This document shows positions 23,172 through 34,352 of a stretch of 64,000 bases of DNA, piece after piece (the first letter of the stretch is position 1; each line of letters begins with the position of its first letter). The DNA lies in contig CM030718.1 of NCBI GenBank assembly GCA_017979445.1, forward strand, positions 22,067,021 to 22,131,020. Direction: 5' to 3'. Source of the DNA: Akebia trifoliata (taxonomy: Eukaryota > Streptophyta > Magnoliopsida > Ranunculales > Lardizabalaceae). A model generated the notes under the pieces. That model did not search any database. It worked only from the letters and a program-made list of their open reading frames with translations, and was not told the DNA's origin. Made by a program: the position numbers and the translations under genes.

Positions 23172-24549
23172 ATGTCCAGTAATGATGAAATTCATGACGT
23201 GAATACCATAGATGATGATCTATCGTTAGATATTTTGGTAACAGGTGCTATTGTTGCAATACAACAATACGCTGACACCTTTATCTATAGGGAACCACAT
23301 AGGAGTTCTGTTTATACTGGAGCAGATTATGTGCGTCATATCATTGATGAAGAGAGTAACACATGCAATGATTTATTTAGGATGGAACGACATGTTTTCC
23401 TAAATTTGTGTGATATATTAGAAGGAAGGGGTCTGTTAAAAGACGAAAAGAAGATCTCGGTCAAAGAACAAGTTGCAATGTTTGTTTATACCGTGGGTCA
23501 CAATGAAAGGCATAGGGTACTGAGGGCCAGTTTTAGACATTCATTAGATACAATTAACAAATATTTTCACATAGTTCTACGAGGCTTAATTGAAATTTCA
23601 AAGCTTTTGATCGTTCCTCCTAATCTCAACGAAGTCTCGATGCATATACGAACCAATGAAAGATATTGGCCATATTTCAAGGTATTTTTTTAATAATTTT
23701 CTTTTATTTACCATTATTTTTAATAACGTCAAATATCGTTATTTATATTTGAAATATGTAAATATAAGGACTGTGTTGGGGCGATTGATGGGACACACAT
23801 TAGTGCACATATCATGTTCGTGCATCAGAATAGATTTCGAGGACACAAAGGCATAACACAAAATGTTATGGCTACTTGTGCTTTTGATATGACATTTACA
23901 CATGTCGTAGCTGGATGGGAGGGATCAGCTAATGATTCTCGCGTGTTCCTCGACACTATTACAAAGTCATCATTACAATTTCCACATCCTCCTTCAGGTT
24001 AGTTATTTTAAAGTTAAGATAAAATACAATATTAAAATGAAATTTTCACATCTTCGTTCTTAATATGTTATTTTCTTTTTTCAAGGTAAATATTATTTGG
24101 TCGACTCTGGATATCCATTGATGGAAGGTTACCTTGCACCTTATCGGGGTGTAACATATCATTTACAAGATTTTAGAAGAGAGTCGAGGTCAAGAACAGA
24201 TAAAGAATTCTTTAATTATATGCATTCTTCACTTAGGAATGTCATAGAACGATGTTTTGGAGTTTTAAAGGCAAAATGACCAATTTTGAAGCAAATGCCA
24301 CGTTACAAATTCGAAACACAACGAGATATTACATTGGCTTGCATGACACTCCATAACTTCATAAGGAAGCATGCAATTGCAGATGAAGAATTCTTACGTT
24401 TCGAAGAAGAACAAATTGTGGAAGATGAAGGGGGTACACCTGAACATGATAATAATGGAGAGCCTGTAGATCGTCGATCTCGTGCTACCATGGAGAGGAC
24501 AAGGACTGGAATAACTAATGCATTATATGCTGTTTGTAATAGAACTTAA
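23172..24549 (+). pseudogene. Harbinger DDE transposase with one internal stop
   Basis: Three exons, 23172-23681, 23769-23997 and 24086-24549, with introns of 87 and 88 bp and in-phase joins, about 400 residues. The N-terminal part (MERHVFLNLCDILEGRGLL onwards) is the helical region typical of plant HARBI1-like transposases. The catalytic triad is D177 (GAIDGTH), D253 (LVDSGYP) and E301 (VIERCFG), with 47 residues between D253 and E301, the DD47E signature of PIF. HNFIRKH follows. The only defect is TGA at 24277-24279, codon 311, where the family usually has tryptophan in a W-P-I-L context. The frame continues normally for 89 more codons. Read-through, a recent mutation or an assembly error are all possible. 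The first exon may extend upstream through the acceptor at 23131-23132. Confidence 0.88.
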
Positions 24550-25511
24550 GAACTTTGATTTATTTTAGATTTGTTCTTAATGAAAATTACATTTCTCTTT
24601 TTCTATGATATTGTAGTACTTTTTATTTGATAAAATGTGATTTGTGTATGGGATGTTATGTGGATATTGGAATGTGTATATGATGTTATGTGGAGGTTGG
24701 ATTGTGTATGGGATGTTATGTGGAAGTTGGATTGTGTATGGAATGCTAATGTGTATAGGATGTTATGTGGATATTGGATTATGTATTATGCAGGTATTTT
24801 CTTTTTTCAGGAAAATCTCATATGTCCATTTTTAAGAGGAGATGCTGCCAAAATTTCGATAGAATTATAAAAATTATAAATTTTGTTAAAGTAAAATAAT
24901 TATATATATATATATATATATATATTAAGACATTCTGGTCATTTTTTATTATAATGTTAATAGTAACATTTCTCTTAAAACAATAATGAACTATAATGAC
25001 TTAAAACATATTGATGTACGTATTATGTATTTTTTTTAATGTTCATGTGTATTAGATATTGCGTGGATGATATATTATGTATTATGCAGTGCATTATGCA
25101 GGTATTTTTTTTATTAGGAAAATTTCATATATCCATTTTTAAGAGGAGATGCTGCCGAAATTTCGATAGAATTATAAATTTTATAAAATTATTTTAATTA
25201 AAAATAATTATTTTTATAATTTTTTAATATAAATTTATTATATTTATATATGTATTTAGTGTAATTATATATTTATTAAAGTATTCTGATAATTTTTTAT
25301 GCATTCTGGGTGCATTATCAACATTAAGGGTATTTTGGTCATTTTATCAGAATCCAGTAATAAAAAGCTATCAAACGAACATGCTTTTTTGGCTTCTGTG
25401 CTTATGTAACGAACAAGCTTCTGCTGGATATGGCTTTTCAGACTCTGGGCTTCTGCTTCTTCTAGAAGCCAGCTTCTGGAGCTGAAGCTAGCTTCTGTAA
25501 AGAACAGACCC
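24550..25511 (+). repeat. Harbinger 3' part with direct repeats
   Basis: A short tandem array of GGGATGTTATGTGGA-like units lies at 24645-24775. A block of about 90 bp (TCCATTTTTAAGAGGAGATG, then CGATAGAATTATAAA) at 24792-24884 is repeated at 25098-25185. (TA)n lies at 24900-24926. The last 130 bases are dense in AGCTTCTG/CAGAAGC words, a likely subterminal transposase-binding region. Confidence 0.7.
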
Positions 25512-25574
25512 TTAGACTCCATTACTCAAAATAGAAGTTGGGAGGGGATGGATAGTGCATTGGAGTTGCTCTTA

Positions 25575-25917
25575 GAGCATTTCCAATGCAGCACCCTCTA
25601 CCCATACCCATAAATGAGCTTTTCAAGTGATATGCACTCTAACCGTGTTACTCATAAGTTCTACCCATAAATTATTTAATAATCTTTTATTTCAAATCAG
25701 ATTTAAAAATTTTGTGAAATAATTTTAAACATAACTCTTAGGATTTTTTTCCCATGAAAAGAATGTGTAACTAAGTGGGAATATCTTTTTTTGGTATCAA
25801 AAATGTCTGCACCCAAAAACATAATGAGGGATGGGTCTTGGGTCGGAGACACTATTTTTCGACCCCACTACCCAAAACAGCAGTTGGGAGGAATGATGGT
25901 ACTGCTTGGAGTTGCTC
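25575..25917. mobile_element. Tourist-like MITE, intact second copy (D2)
   Basis: GAGCATTTCCAATGC and TTGGAGTTGCTC ends. It shares the TTA at 25572-25574 with D1 and ends at GTA. The internal order of words follows D1 closely. Confidence 0.8.
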
Positions 25918-26359
25918 GTATAGTAAGATTTTAAACTTACTTAGTTTGTAAGGCTAGCCTTACTCTATACCATATATTAGTTTCACATTAAGCAAAGCCA
26001 AAACCGTGGCGGCCAGTGAACCATCACTGCCAGAAGTTTGGTGTTGACCAAATATGAGTTGCCACGTGGATTACGCGGGGAACACTTGCATTGTGGCAGT
26101 CTGGGAAGAAATACTTTGGGCACACAAAATGATGACCAAATCAAGTTTGAAAAATAAAAAAAACTCAGTCTAACAACTCGCAAATTGACTCGAATGAGTC
26201 AAATAAAAATTAGTTAAATTTATAAATATTTAAACATGATATTAATATTTTAAAACAAATAAAAATATTTTTTTCTTCATGAAAGTATTAAGTAAAAGAT
26301 TTGTTTTCAAAATCGAATTGATGATTAAATTGATCAACTCATGGTCTAGTCCTTGTTCA

Positions 26360-27770
26360 ATTTGGTCAATTAGTTCTATGGAATTATATGTATTAGATAG
26401 TCTGTATGTTTTTTTCGTAAATCATCTTTGTGGGATAAAATTCTAACGATCTCTCAATCATATGGGAGTTTTCTACAAAAATATTCTGACGATCAAATTA
26501 ATGATAATTTTTACAAAGTAAAAGTAAATATACAAAAAATTATGTACCTTTACCTTAGTCTGACTTCCTATTTATAAAATTTCATATCAAAGTTTTCCAA
26601 ATTTAAACTTCCCAAATTTCTAACACATCCATATTTAATAAGTTCCTTTTGACCCACAACTTCCTAATTATATACTATTTCAAGTTATCCTATTACTACT
26701 TGGATAACAATTGTTTCAACACTTTTTTTTTGGGTACATATGAGAGATATTTCCCTTTATTTTAAGAGGTAATTATGTATTTGCCTAAATAACAGGATGC
26801 ACTTAGGATTATATATGTTCCTGAACATAAAGTAACATATAGTCGAATTACAACTTTGAATCTAGATGAGATTCATAACGACCCATCTCTGAAAATATTT
26901 CGTGATGGGACATTATACACACATTGTTTAGATATTTGGATACGGGATTATTTTATCCTATCCTCAGAATCTTCATTTCTTTTTGTGGAAAAATAAAATT
27001 CAGAATCAATTTATTACAAAATTTGATTAAATCTTGTCGAGTCATTGGGTCTCAATTTTAAGATAGTAAAATTTAATAATTCAATAGGATTTATGTAAGA
27101 TGCAATTTTTTGCACTACCTTGAGATTCTCACTCAGTGCTTCAGATCTACAACTCTTTCGCTCCTAGGTGTGTCTACAACACAACCTTGTCGACGCCAAG
27201 TCAGATTGAGTACAAAATTGACATAAGTTTCAGTGTAGGGAAAAAGTATGCCTTTTAATGTCTTACATTTTCGTATTTATAAAAGTGAAACCCTAATCTT
27301 TTTCATTGCCTTGTTGACGTTATCTTCCTTTTAATTCGGAATTAGAGTCCAAAGAATCAAAATGTATCTGATTTTGAATTATGTCCTTATTCATTCAATC
27401 AATTTAGTAACGCATTTCCTTTATCTAGGATGGTCCTTAATTTTTCGGATATCCTATAGACCGTAACTTAGTCAGAATCTTGGTATTTTGGGATCTGAAT
27501 TCTATGTTGCACTTGATCCACTTCTCTTGATTCCAAGCTCCGAGGTGAGGTTATTCTTGTTCCCCTTCCTCGTAGTCAAAGTAATGGTTTCATCAGCCTC
27601 CAAATTCAGCTTATTAATTTGTCAATCAAACTCGAAGTATGGTGCGACATCATATTTGAAATGTGGACGCTCTACGTTGGACTCAGATTACTATAATGCC
27701 ACATGTTACAATTTAGTGTATTTGCAAAAATAATCATCCATTGTTTCTAATCCAACAAAGTATATTTTCA
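26360..27770. other. U2 stretch without recognised features
   Basis: AT-rich with no U1 counterpart that I can see. No repeat ends recognised. The frame at 27488-27733 has no domain. Confidence 0.4.
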
Positions 27771-27772
27771 GA

Positions 27773-27883
27773 GAGACGTGATAAATCAACGTACCAAAAG
27801 ATCGATGGTTCTATGCCCTTGCCATGTCAGTCACGTATAGATCGCATATGTTTTGCAGCATCGATTTATCATTAGTCATTCTC
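27773..27883. mobile_element. Family A MITE, short
   Basis: GACGTGATAAATCAACG and GCATCGATTTATCATTAG form the arms. The core is reduced to AGATCGATGGTTCTATGCC. It resembles the element at 4040-4219. The duplication is not visible. Confidence 0.55.
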
Positions 27884-28589
27884 AAAGTGACAACCAAATT
27901 TATGAATTCACTTGATTTTTTTATTGACTAAATGAGTTGGTTCCATAGTGTTTGCACCAAATCACATCGAAATCAAATTGAGTGAAATAACAACATTTTT
28001 AACTAAAGAATAATAGAAAATCTATTAACAATTAAAATAAATAAAATAATTAATAGTTCACCTTAAAATAAGTCAAGGAAATGGATCTAGACCGTTAGAT
28101 CACCATCAAAACACGGGCCCACCATGTCAGCTGTTATTTTGTTCCTTCTAAGTGGACCGACTTATTGGCTAAGTTAAACTTGATAAAGAAATCTTGGTAA
28201 GGCCTCATGATGTAGTTCCTAGAATTGGAAGCCTTTTCTCCTATTGTTGACTAGTTTGTGTATCTTTCACTTAGACTGCAATGTCGTACAGGATACGAAA
28301 CAAGACAAATCTCTAAGCCAACAAATACCCAAAAATGGAACCAACTGTAATGTCTCTCAAAATGTGAACACCTATGTTCTAGAGAGCTACTATTGCCAAC
28401 CAAACTTTTACTAATGCCACGCCAATTCTTATATAAAAAGTCAAAGAATGGCCAAAGTTGGTGTGGCAATGGCCAAAGTTTTATAACTATTGAATTGACT
28501 CCAAACTCATCCAACTCAACTCAGTTTAGATGGAATTTTGAGGTAAGAGTCAGATTTTAATTTTATCTTCCTGATATGTATTAGTTTTT

Positions 28590-28811
28590 GAGTCATGGTA
28601 ATCTGACTTACCCACGTGGTATACTCAATTGACACCCCTAACGTGACATATTCTGAACAGTAGATTTGCACTCTTCAAGATATAGAAATGCACGATTTTA
28701 TGGGAAGACACATTTCTGTATCCTGAGGAATGCAAATCTAGAGTTTCGAACATGTCACATCAGAGGTGTCAATTGAGTATGCCACGTGGGTAAATCAGAT
28801 TATCACGATTC
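28590..28811. mobile_element. Family A MITE with 9-bp duplication and empty site
   Basis: GAGTCATGGTAATCTGAC to CAGATTATCACGATTC, flanked by TTAGTTTTT (28581-28589) and TTAATTTTT (28812-28820). Long arms carry ACGTGGTATACTCAATTGAC. The U1 equivalent at 7428-7450 lacks the insert. Confidence 0.88.
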
Positions 28812-29107
28812 TTAATTTTTTTTATAAGTGTTAAAGTTGACAGGGTTTCTCACCATATTAGAATTTCCTTTCAAAAGTATATGATATGTCTCTTTCAATA
28901 ACAGATTGAAGAGTAATAGATGCATGTTCAACTTCTACCCTTCCCTCCCTATAAGGTCGTAATAACTCATATTAGATGCTAGATAGATCTAGATCGCAAT
29001 CCTATCAAGTTGGATTACGTGTTTTAACAGTTGGGATCATGTGTTTTCCATGTGCGACCACTATTACTTGAGTCATCGAATCCCGGTCCTCAGAGAATAC
29101 TAAAAAT

Positions 29108-29272
29108 ATAATAATGATAAATTGACTCAAACAAAAAAAGTTATAAAATATACCCTAACTCACGTGGAAAGAACAAAGAATTATAGATTTTTCCTTGTGT
29201 ATGTCGAGGAAAAAATCTATGGTTCTATGCACATGCCACGCTAGTTGAGTATGTCTGAGTTTATGGCGACTC
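29108..29272. mobile_element. Family A MITE
   Basis: Core TAGATTTTTCCTTGTGTATG with its mirrored AAAAAATCTATGGTTC. Right end GGCGACTC. Flanking TAAAAATAT and TAAAAAATA suggest a 9-bp duplication. Confidence 0.65.
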
Positions 29273-29704
29273 TAAAAAATAATGTAGAAAAAATACAATG
29301 CCATGAACCTTTACAAAAATAACCCTAATGTCATGAAGTAAAGTACTTTTCTAACTTCAAACAAGGTTTGAGACTCTCCATTAAGACTTTTGAGAGGCCA
29401 ATAAATCTTGGGATTTCTAGAAATACATTATGTTGGGTATTCCCAGGAGTATTCTCCCCATGTCAACTGTCCATTCGATGAATAGCTTCAAAGATTGGTT
29501 GAGGCTACACTTCTCCTATTTAGAAAAGGACTTTTCTCTATTAAGAAAATGATTTTTCCAGCATCAATCTACTGTTCAGACTGTCGACTATCCATACAAC
29601 AGACGGTTGAGATGATATTCCCTTGAAGATTCCTGGATTTGATTGTCCCTAGTAACACTTGTAGTGACCATTCAACATTAATGAAGTGTATATATATATA
29701 TAAA

Positions 29705-30078
29705 TATGGGTCGGGTTCCATATACCCCTATTACGACTCACATTGCGACACACCATTTTGTCTTATATGGGCAAAAATGTTTGGAATGGGCTGATTTTTT
29801 GTGAGGATGATCTCTATGGTGAGGAGATCATCTTTGCCAAAAATCAGCTCATTATGAAACTTCTAGCCCGATGTTTACAAGTTGAAAATTTTTAGACTGT
29901 CCAATTTTTGTAAATCAATTTTGATGGGATTAGAAGTTTTGGAACGGGATGATTTTTTGCCAGGATGATCCCCTCATCACAGAGATCATCCTCACAACAA
30001 ATCAGCCCATTCCTAATATTTTTGCCCATATAAGACAAAACGGTGTGTCGTAATGTGAGTCATAATAATGCCATCCTA
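29705..30078. mobile_element. Family B foldback, first of a chain
   Basis: Between (TA)n tracts ending at about 29704 and starting at 30076. Outer arms ATTACGACTCACATTGCGAC and GTGTGTCGTAATGTGAGTC pair. Inner words GGAATGGGCTGATTTTTTG and GAGGATGATCTCTATGG occur in both orientations. Confidence 0.75.
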
Positions 30079-30101
30079 TATATATATATATATATATATA
30101 T

Positions 30102-30482
30102 AGGGTCACGTTATTACGACCCCCTTTGCGACCCCCTTTGCGACACACCTTTTTGTCTTATATGGGCAAAAATGTTTGGAATGGGCTGATTTTTTGTGAG
30201 GATGATCTCTATGGTGAGGGGATCATCCTGGCAAAAAATCATCCCATTCCAAAACTTCTAACCCCATCAAAATTGATTTACAAAAATTGGACGGTCTATA
30301 ATTTTTCAACAAAAATCGGACGGTCTAGAAGTTTTGGAATGGGCTGATTTTTTGCCAGGATGATCCCCTCACCATAGAGATCATCCTCACAAAAAATCAG
30401 CCCATTCCAAACATTTTTTCTCATATAAGACAAAAAGGTGTGTCGCAAAGGGGGTCGCAAAGGGGGTCGTAATAACGCTGTT
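30102..30482. mobile_element. Family B foldback, best-preserved copy
   Basis: Arms of about 150 bases are nearly identical when inverted. Each begins with GTTATTACGACCCCCTTTGC followed by a direct repeat of CGACCCCCTTTGC. Each arm also folds on itself (GGAATGGGCTGATT ... AATCATCCCATTCC around GATGATCTCTATGG). (TA)n tracts abut both ends, as in the rice Micron elements that insert in TA microsatellites. Confidence 0.85.
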
Positions 30483-30511
30483 CATATATATATATATATA
30501 TATATATAGAT

Positions 30512-30913
30512 ATGAGGGCGGTTCAAAGGATATATGTAAAAACAATGATTTTTCAAAATATGGGTTAGAGGTTTTGGATTGAGCTGATTTTTTGAGAGGA
30601 TAGTCACTATGATGAGAAGATCATCCTCACAAAAAATCAGTTCAATCTGAAATTTCTAAATCCATCAAAAGTGATTTACAAATTATTGAAAAAAATTGGT
30701 AAAAAATCGACGGTCCACATTCTAAATCACTTTTAATGGAGTTAGAAGTTTCAGATTGGATTTTTTTTTTTTTTTTCAGATGATCTTCCCATCATAGAGA
30801 TCATCCTCACAAAAAATCAATTTAATCCGAAACTTCTAACCTATATTTTGAAAATTTATTAATGTTACATTGTTTTTACATATGTTTTTTCATATGTCCC
30901 TTGATCCTAACCC
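30512..30913. mobile_element. Family B foldback with AAAACAATG arms
   Basis: Outer arms CATATGTAAAAACAATG-like and ATTGTTTTTACATATG. Inner words GGTTTTGGATTGAGCTGATT and GAAACTTCTAACC pair. (TA)n lies on both sides. Confidence 0.75.
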
Positions 30914-30944
30914 TATATATATATATATATCCTATGGTCACCCA

Positions 30945-31110
30945 CTACCCTTTCGAAAAGTCCTACGTGCAACTGGTTGAGTCGATGGTCAATCAAACCT
31001 TAGAGGGTGGCCCCAAGGAATTCTTTGCTTCTTGGGGTTTCAAACACTTGATCTACCTTTCCCGAGAAGCTTATCTAGGTTGGGCATGTCATATATATCA
31101 TTTGGGAGAC
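30945..31110 (-). mobile_element. SINE fragment in the family B chain
   Basis: On the minus strand, GATCAAGTGTTTGAAACCCC (box B-like) is followed by AACCAGTTGCACGTAGGAC. The same order and spacing (TCAAGTGTCC ... GAACCAGTTGCACGTTGGAC) occurs in the plus-strand SINE at 52628. This GC-richer piece is otherwise foreign to its surroundings. Confidence 0.55.
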
Positions 31111-31119
31111 AAAATTTGT

Positions 31120-31215
31120 CCTATGGTTTTAAAGTTTCAGATTGAGTTGATTTTTTGTAAGGATGATCTCCTCATAAAAAATCAGCTAATTCCGAAACTT
31201 CAAACCCATATAGGA
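31120..31215. mobile_element. Family B core, outer arms missing
   Basis: AGTTTCAGATTGAGTTGATT ... AAAAATCAGCTAATTCC around GGATGATCTCCTCAT. The flanks ATTTGTCCTATGG and CATATAGGACAAGG also pair. Part of a larger decayed unit. Confidence 0.55.
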
Positions 31216-31269
31216 CAAGGCGATGGCTCCACGTTGTCTCCCCAGTGTTGTCTGTCGAATAGAACCCAC

Positions 31270-31612
31270 ATATATATGGAAATGTTCGGCACCAACGTTT
31301 TGCCCTACATTTGTCTTACATGGGTTAGAGGTTTTGGAATGAGCGGATTTTTTGTGAGGATGATCTCTATGGTAAGGAGATCATCCTCACCAAAAATCAG
31401 TTGTCATTTTGAAACTTCTAACCCCATGTTTACCAGTTGAATAATCATAGATCGTCTATTTTTTGTAAACCACTTTTGATGGAGTTCGAAGTTTTGGAAT
31501 GGGCTATTTTTGGTGAAGAGTATCTCCTAGTCCATTCCAAAACTTCTAACCCATGTAGGACAAAACACGCGTGGCAAAGCGTAGGGTGCCGAACATGACT
31601 ATATATATAGGA
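31270..31612. mobile_element. Family B foldback with GTTCGGCACC arms
   Basis: Outer arms AATGTTCGGCACCAACG and GTAGGGTGCCGAACATG. Inner words TTACATGGGTTAGAGG and AACCCATGTAGGACAAAAC. ATATATAT lies at each end. Confidence 0.75.
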
Positions 31613-31619
31613 AAAGGTT

Positions 31620-33820
31620 GTATGGACCGAGGAACCATGTAGAGTATGGACTGAGATTCACATTTGGGACACATGGACTACCTGATTGGTCCAAATGACA
31701 ACTAAGCCCTCTTATTTGGGATTTGAGGTTTTAAAAAAATGATGTAGCCTTTACCTCAAAATGAGTTGTCTTTTATAAAGTATCTTGAAATTTATCACAT
31801 TTTTTCTGTCATTATCTCTTCTGCTAAGATTACTACATATCCGATTGTTTATCTTCAGACATAATCTCCTTGCTCGATTACTAGGGGTATCATGTTGTGA
31901 TGTTGTGAAAGCAATATTCAAAGTCCTTTAGCATTTAACACGGATGGGTATTGTTGTATATGTTAATATTCACAATGTGGAAAAAGCCCAAATTTGGCAG
32001 TCTTGGGCTATCAAATTTCATAAAATTCGACGGATCAAGAAGTTAAATTTTTCATTGTCAATTTTTTTCAAATTAATGAAGGATGAGAGAAATTCGATAG
32101 CTCTAAGCCTTCAAATATGAGAACATCAAGAATTTCGACAATCCTAGACCGTCAAAACTCAGTTTCTAAAATTCGTGGGCCTTGGCTCGTCAAATTTTTA
32201 TGTCGAATATTCCAATGTTCATATGGTGATTGACAATGTAAGTGGCATAACATTTGATGAGCATTAATGCAAATGCGTCATTCATTCTTCAAGGGATTTT
32301 TCTAGCCTTAACCTATAGATGAGACTCTCTATTAACATGATCGTTAGGATTTGAGGAAAATGACAAATTTCCTAGAGATCAACTCCAATCTTCTATGGAT
32401 TATTCACACCTTTTCCTAGCTATACATTTTTCTTGGAAACCTCTAATATCCTAATAGTCATGTTAAGGGAGAGTCTCAACCTTTATTAGCAATTCAGAAT
32501 ACAACAAAAATTCGATTCATGAAACATTCAAGTTCTATTCGATTTTGGATTGCAAAAAATTACCCAAAATTTCGATAAATGGAAAATATGTGGCATATGC
32601 TTCATGTGTGTATTATTAGTTTCATTTAAAAAATTCGGCCATATGACAGTGATGGTGATGATGAAATTGGTGATAGTAATAATGATGGTGGTGATAATGA
32701 GGACATTGAGGTTATTGTTCCATTAATTTTTAAAAGAAAAAAAAATGTCAATAGACAAATCATTAATTTGAAAAATTAAGATGTAATCTCAAATAAATGT
32801 AAAGGATCGTGTCATTAATTTTTTTTAAAAATAAAAGGGATATTTGTCACATAAAAATGTGGAGTCCTCCAAAATTTTGAAGTATGGCCGCTTCAAAGTC
32901 GATTTGTGTTACATGTCACAACTTACAAGTATACACTTTGCAACATACAACAAATTATAGTAGCATTTTTTTTTCACTGAGTTTTATAAAAATTCGTAAA
33001 ATATGTAAAAGTCAAAAAATTCAAATTACCATTTTATTATCAACCATACATTTCTGAATGTTTCTTTTAAGAAAGCTTTGCTTAAAGGAACCCCACACTT
33101 GATTGTTGCTTGGCCAGAGATGCATCAATTTTGGTCTTGATATTGGATCTCGTTTAGTATTGGATCGAGAGAATACATTTTAACCTATGTTACTTGATTT
33201 ATGGGTTCGCTCAGTTTGAATTCGAGTTCACGATTCATGGATCATCATTCGTCACTCGAGAATGAATCTGGTTCTTAGGGGTGGACGAAGATGGGAGCAT
33301 TTGAAGATTGAAATGACGAGTAAGGTAAGCTTTTGGAAAGAAAATATAAAGTTTTTATTTATTTTTATATGTTGATGATGAGGATTTTTTGTCATTTTGC
33401 ATTAATCTACTATTAAATACCAAGGTCAAAGGAGTATATTATCAATTTAAAATATTGGGGAATGTCTCAAACATTATCAAAATTTAGCCGGATATATTAA
33501 ATAAACAAAGTAGAGTGGAGTTCGCCACTTTCACGAGTACGTGGCGAACTCTACTGCGAACTAGTTTCATACGAACCAATTCACAGCTCGATACTATCCA
33601 TCTCGAGGTACCATTTATACGGATAAGATAAGGTGGATTTTATCTATTCCCACAAGAAGAAAAACAAAATTTTCTTACAAATTAATTCTTTTTAAGTGAT
33701 TGATATGAGTTTTTGCTTTTTAGGAATTACTATTAATATAAAGTTTTTAGAGACATATTTTTCTTGGGAGTCCTTAGCATCTCAACTGTCTATTTGATGG
33801 AGAATATTTTCCCTAAGTAT
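31620..33820. other. U2 insert without recognised gene
   Basis: AT-rich sequence, with short matches to 17000-17100 (CTCTCCATTAACATGA-like) and to 14829-15060 (TCGATAAATGGAAAATATG-like, inverted). No intact transposon end recognised. Confidence 0.35.
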
Positions 33821-34004
33821 CTCCTAAGAAGTGAAATTCAAGCCACATAATCATGAAAAAACATGAGGGATTCCTAAGAAAAATCTATTCCTAGAAAAAC
33901 TGATCCATAGGAAATGTTTGTTTTTATTCCCTTTAATCTCAACCATCTATAGAAATTGGTTTTTTAATTTTAATTTTAATTTTAATTTTTTTTTACTAAT
34001 GATA

Positions 34005-34150
34005 TATTGACTCGAAAAACATCACTCGTTGACATGGATGTATATATGGAAGCATAGTTTTTTTCCTTGTGTATCTCGAAGAAAAGATCTATGATTCTAT
34101 GCACATGCCACATCATTGAGTGAATTTCGAGTGATTTTTTTCTAATTAAT
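34005..34150. mobile_element. Family A MITE
   Basis: Core TTTTTCCTTGTGTATCTCGA and ATCTATGATTCTATGCAC. Arms TGACTCGAAAAACATCACTC and GAGTGAATTTCGAGTG pair. The ends are decayed. Confidence 0.6.
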
Positions 34151-34203
34151 TTATCGCAACTCTTCTTTTACACATTTGGACAACAATTCTAATTTTGAAA
34201 AAT

Positions 34204-34352
34204 GTTAAAGTAACTGCAGAGGACACTGCATTAGAACTAACATGGAGGTATCCACGGAACCATAGATGCTTACAAGGAAAAACATATATGATTCCGTGCA
34301 CACATCCATGTTAACTCAATGTTTAACCGTTGTGTCCTGCCCAAACACTTTA
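34204..34352. mobile_element. Family A MITE, AGGACACTGC-arm subfamily
   Basis: GAACTAACATGGAGGTATCC and ACATCCATGTTAACTC pair around the core ATAGATGCTTACAAGG and its mirror. It lies next to the preceding copy. Confidence 0.55.

Larger units (their letters stand above)
18666..25511 (+). mobile_element. PIF/Harbinger DNA transposon, near full length
   Basis: Flanked by TTA at 18663-18665 and 25512-25514. The left end GGGGCTATTCGTTT and the inverted right end GGGTCTGTTCTTTA agree at about 11 of 14 positions. TTA target duplications and a GGG-start TIR are diagnostic of the superfamily. Inside lie a tandem-repeat leader, a Myb/SANT-like ORF1, a DD47E transposase and a repeat-rich 3' part, in the same order as other plant PIF elements. 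Total 6846 bp, enlarged by a 461-bp hAT MITE at 20054-20514. The transposase has one stop, so this copy is probably not autonomous. Confidence 0.9.
18185..25571. mobile_element. Tourist-like MITE split by later insertions (D1)
   Basis: Ends GAGCAACTCCAATC and ATTGGAGTTGCTC are perfect inverted repeats over 12 bases and are flanked by TTA on both sides (18182-18184, 25572-25574), as PIF/Harbinger-type MITEs are. Removing the Harbinger element and its extra TTA, and the Mutator-type MITE and its 9-bp duplication, leaves 345 bp. That is almost the length of the intact neighbouring copy at 25575-25917 (343 bp). Internal words such as ACCCATACCCATA, AAGTGGGAATA and GTTGGGAGG match in order. Confidence 0.85.

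Noticed and set aside
24637..24870. 77-codon frame rich in tryptophan and valine
   Set aside because: Product of the GGGATGTTATGTGGA tandem repeats in the Harbinger 3' part.
30862..31440. 192-codon plus-strand open frame
   Set aside because: It crosses a TA microsatellite, a SINE fragment and two family B foldbacks. Composition and context show it is chance.
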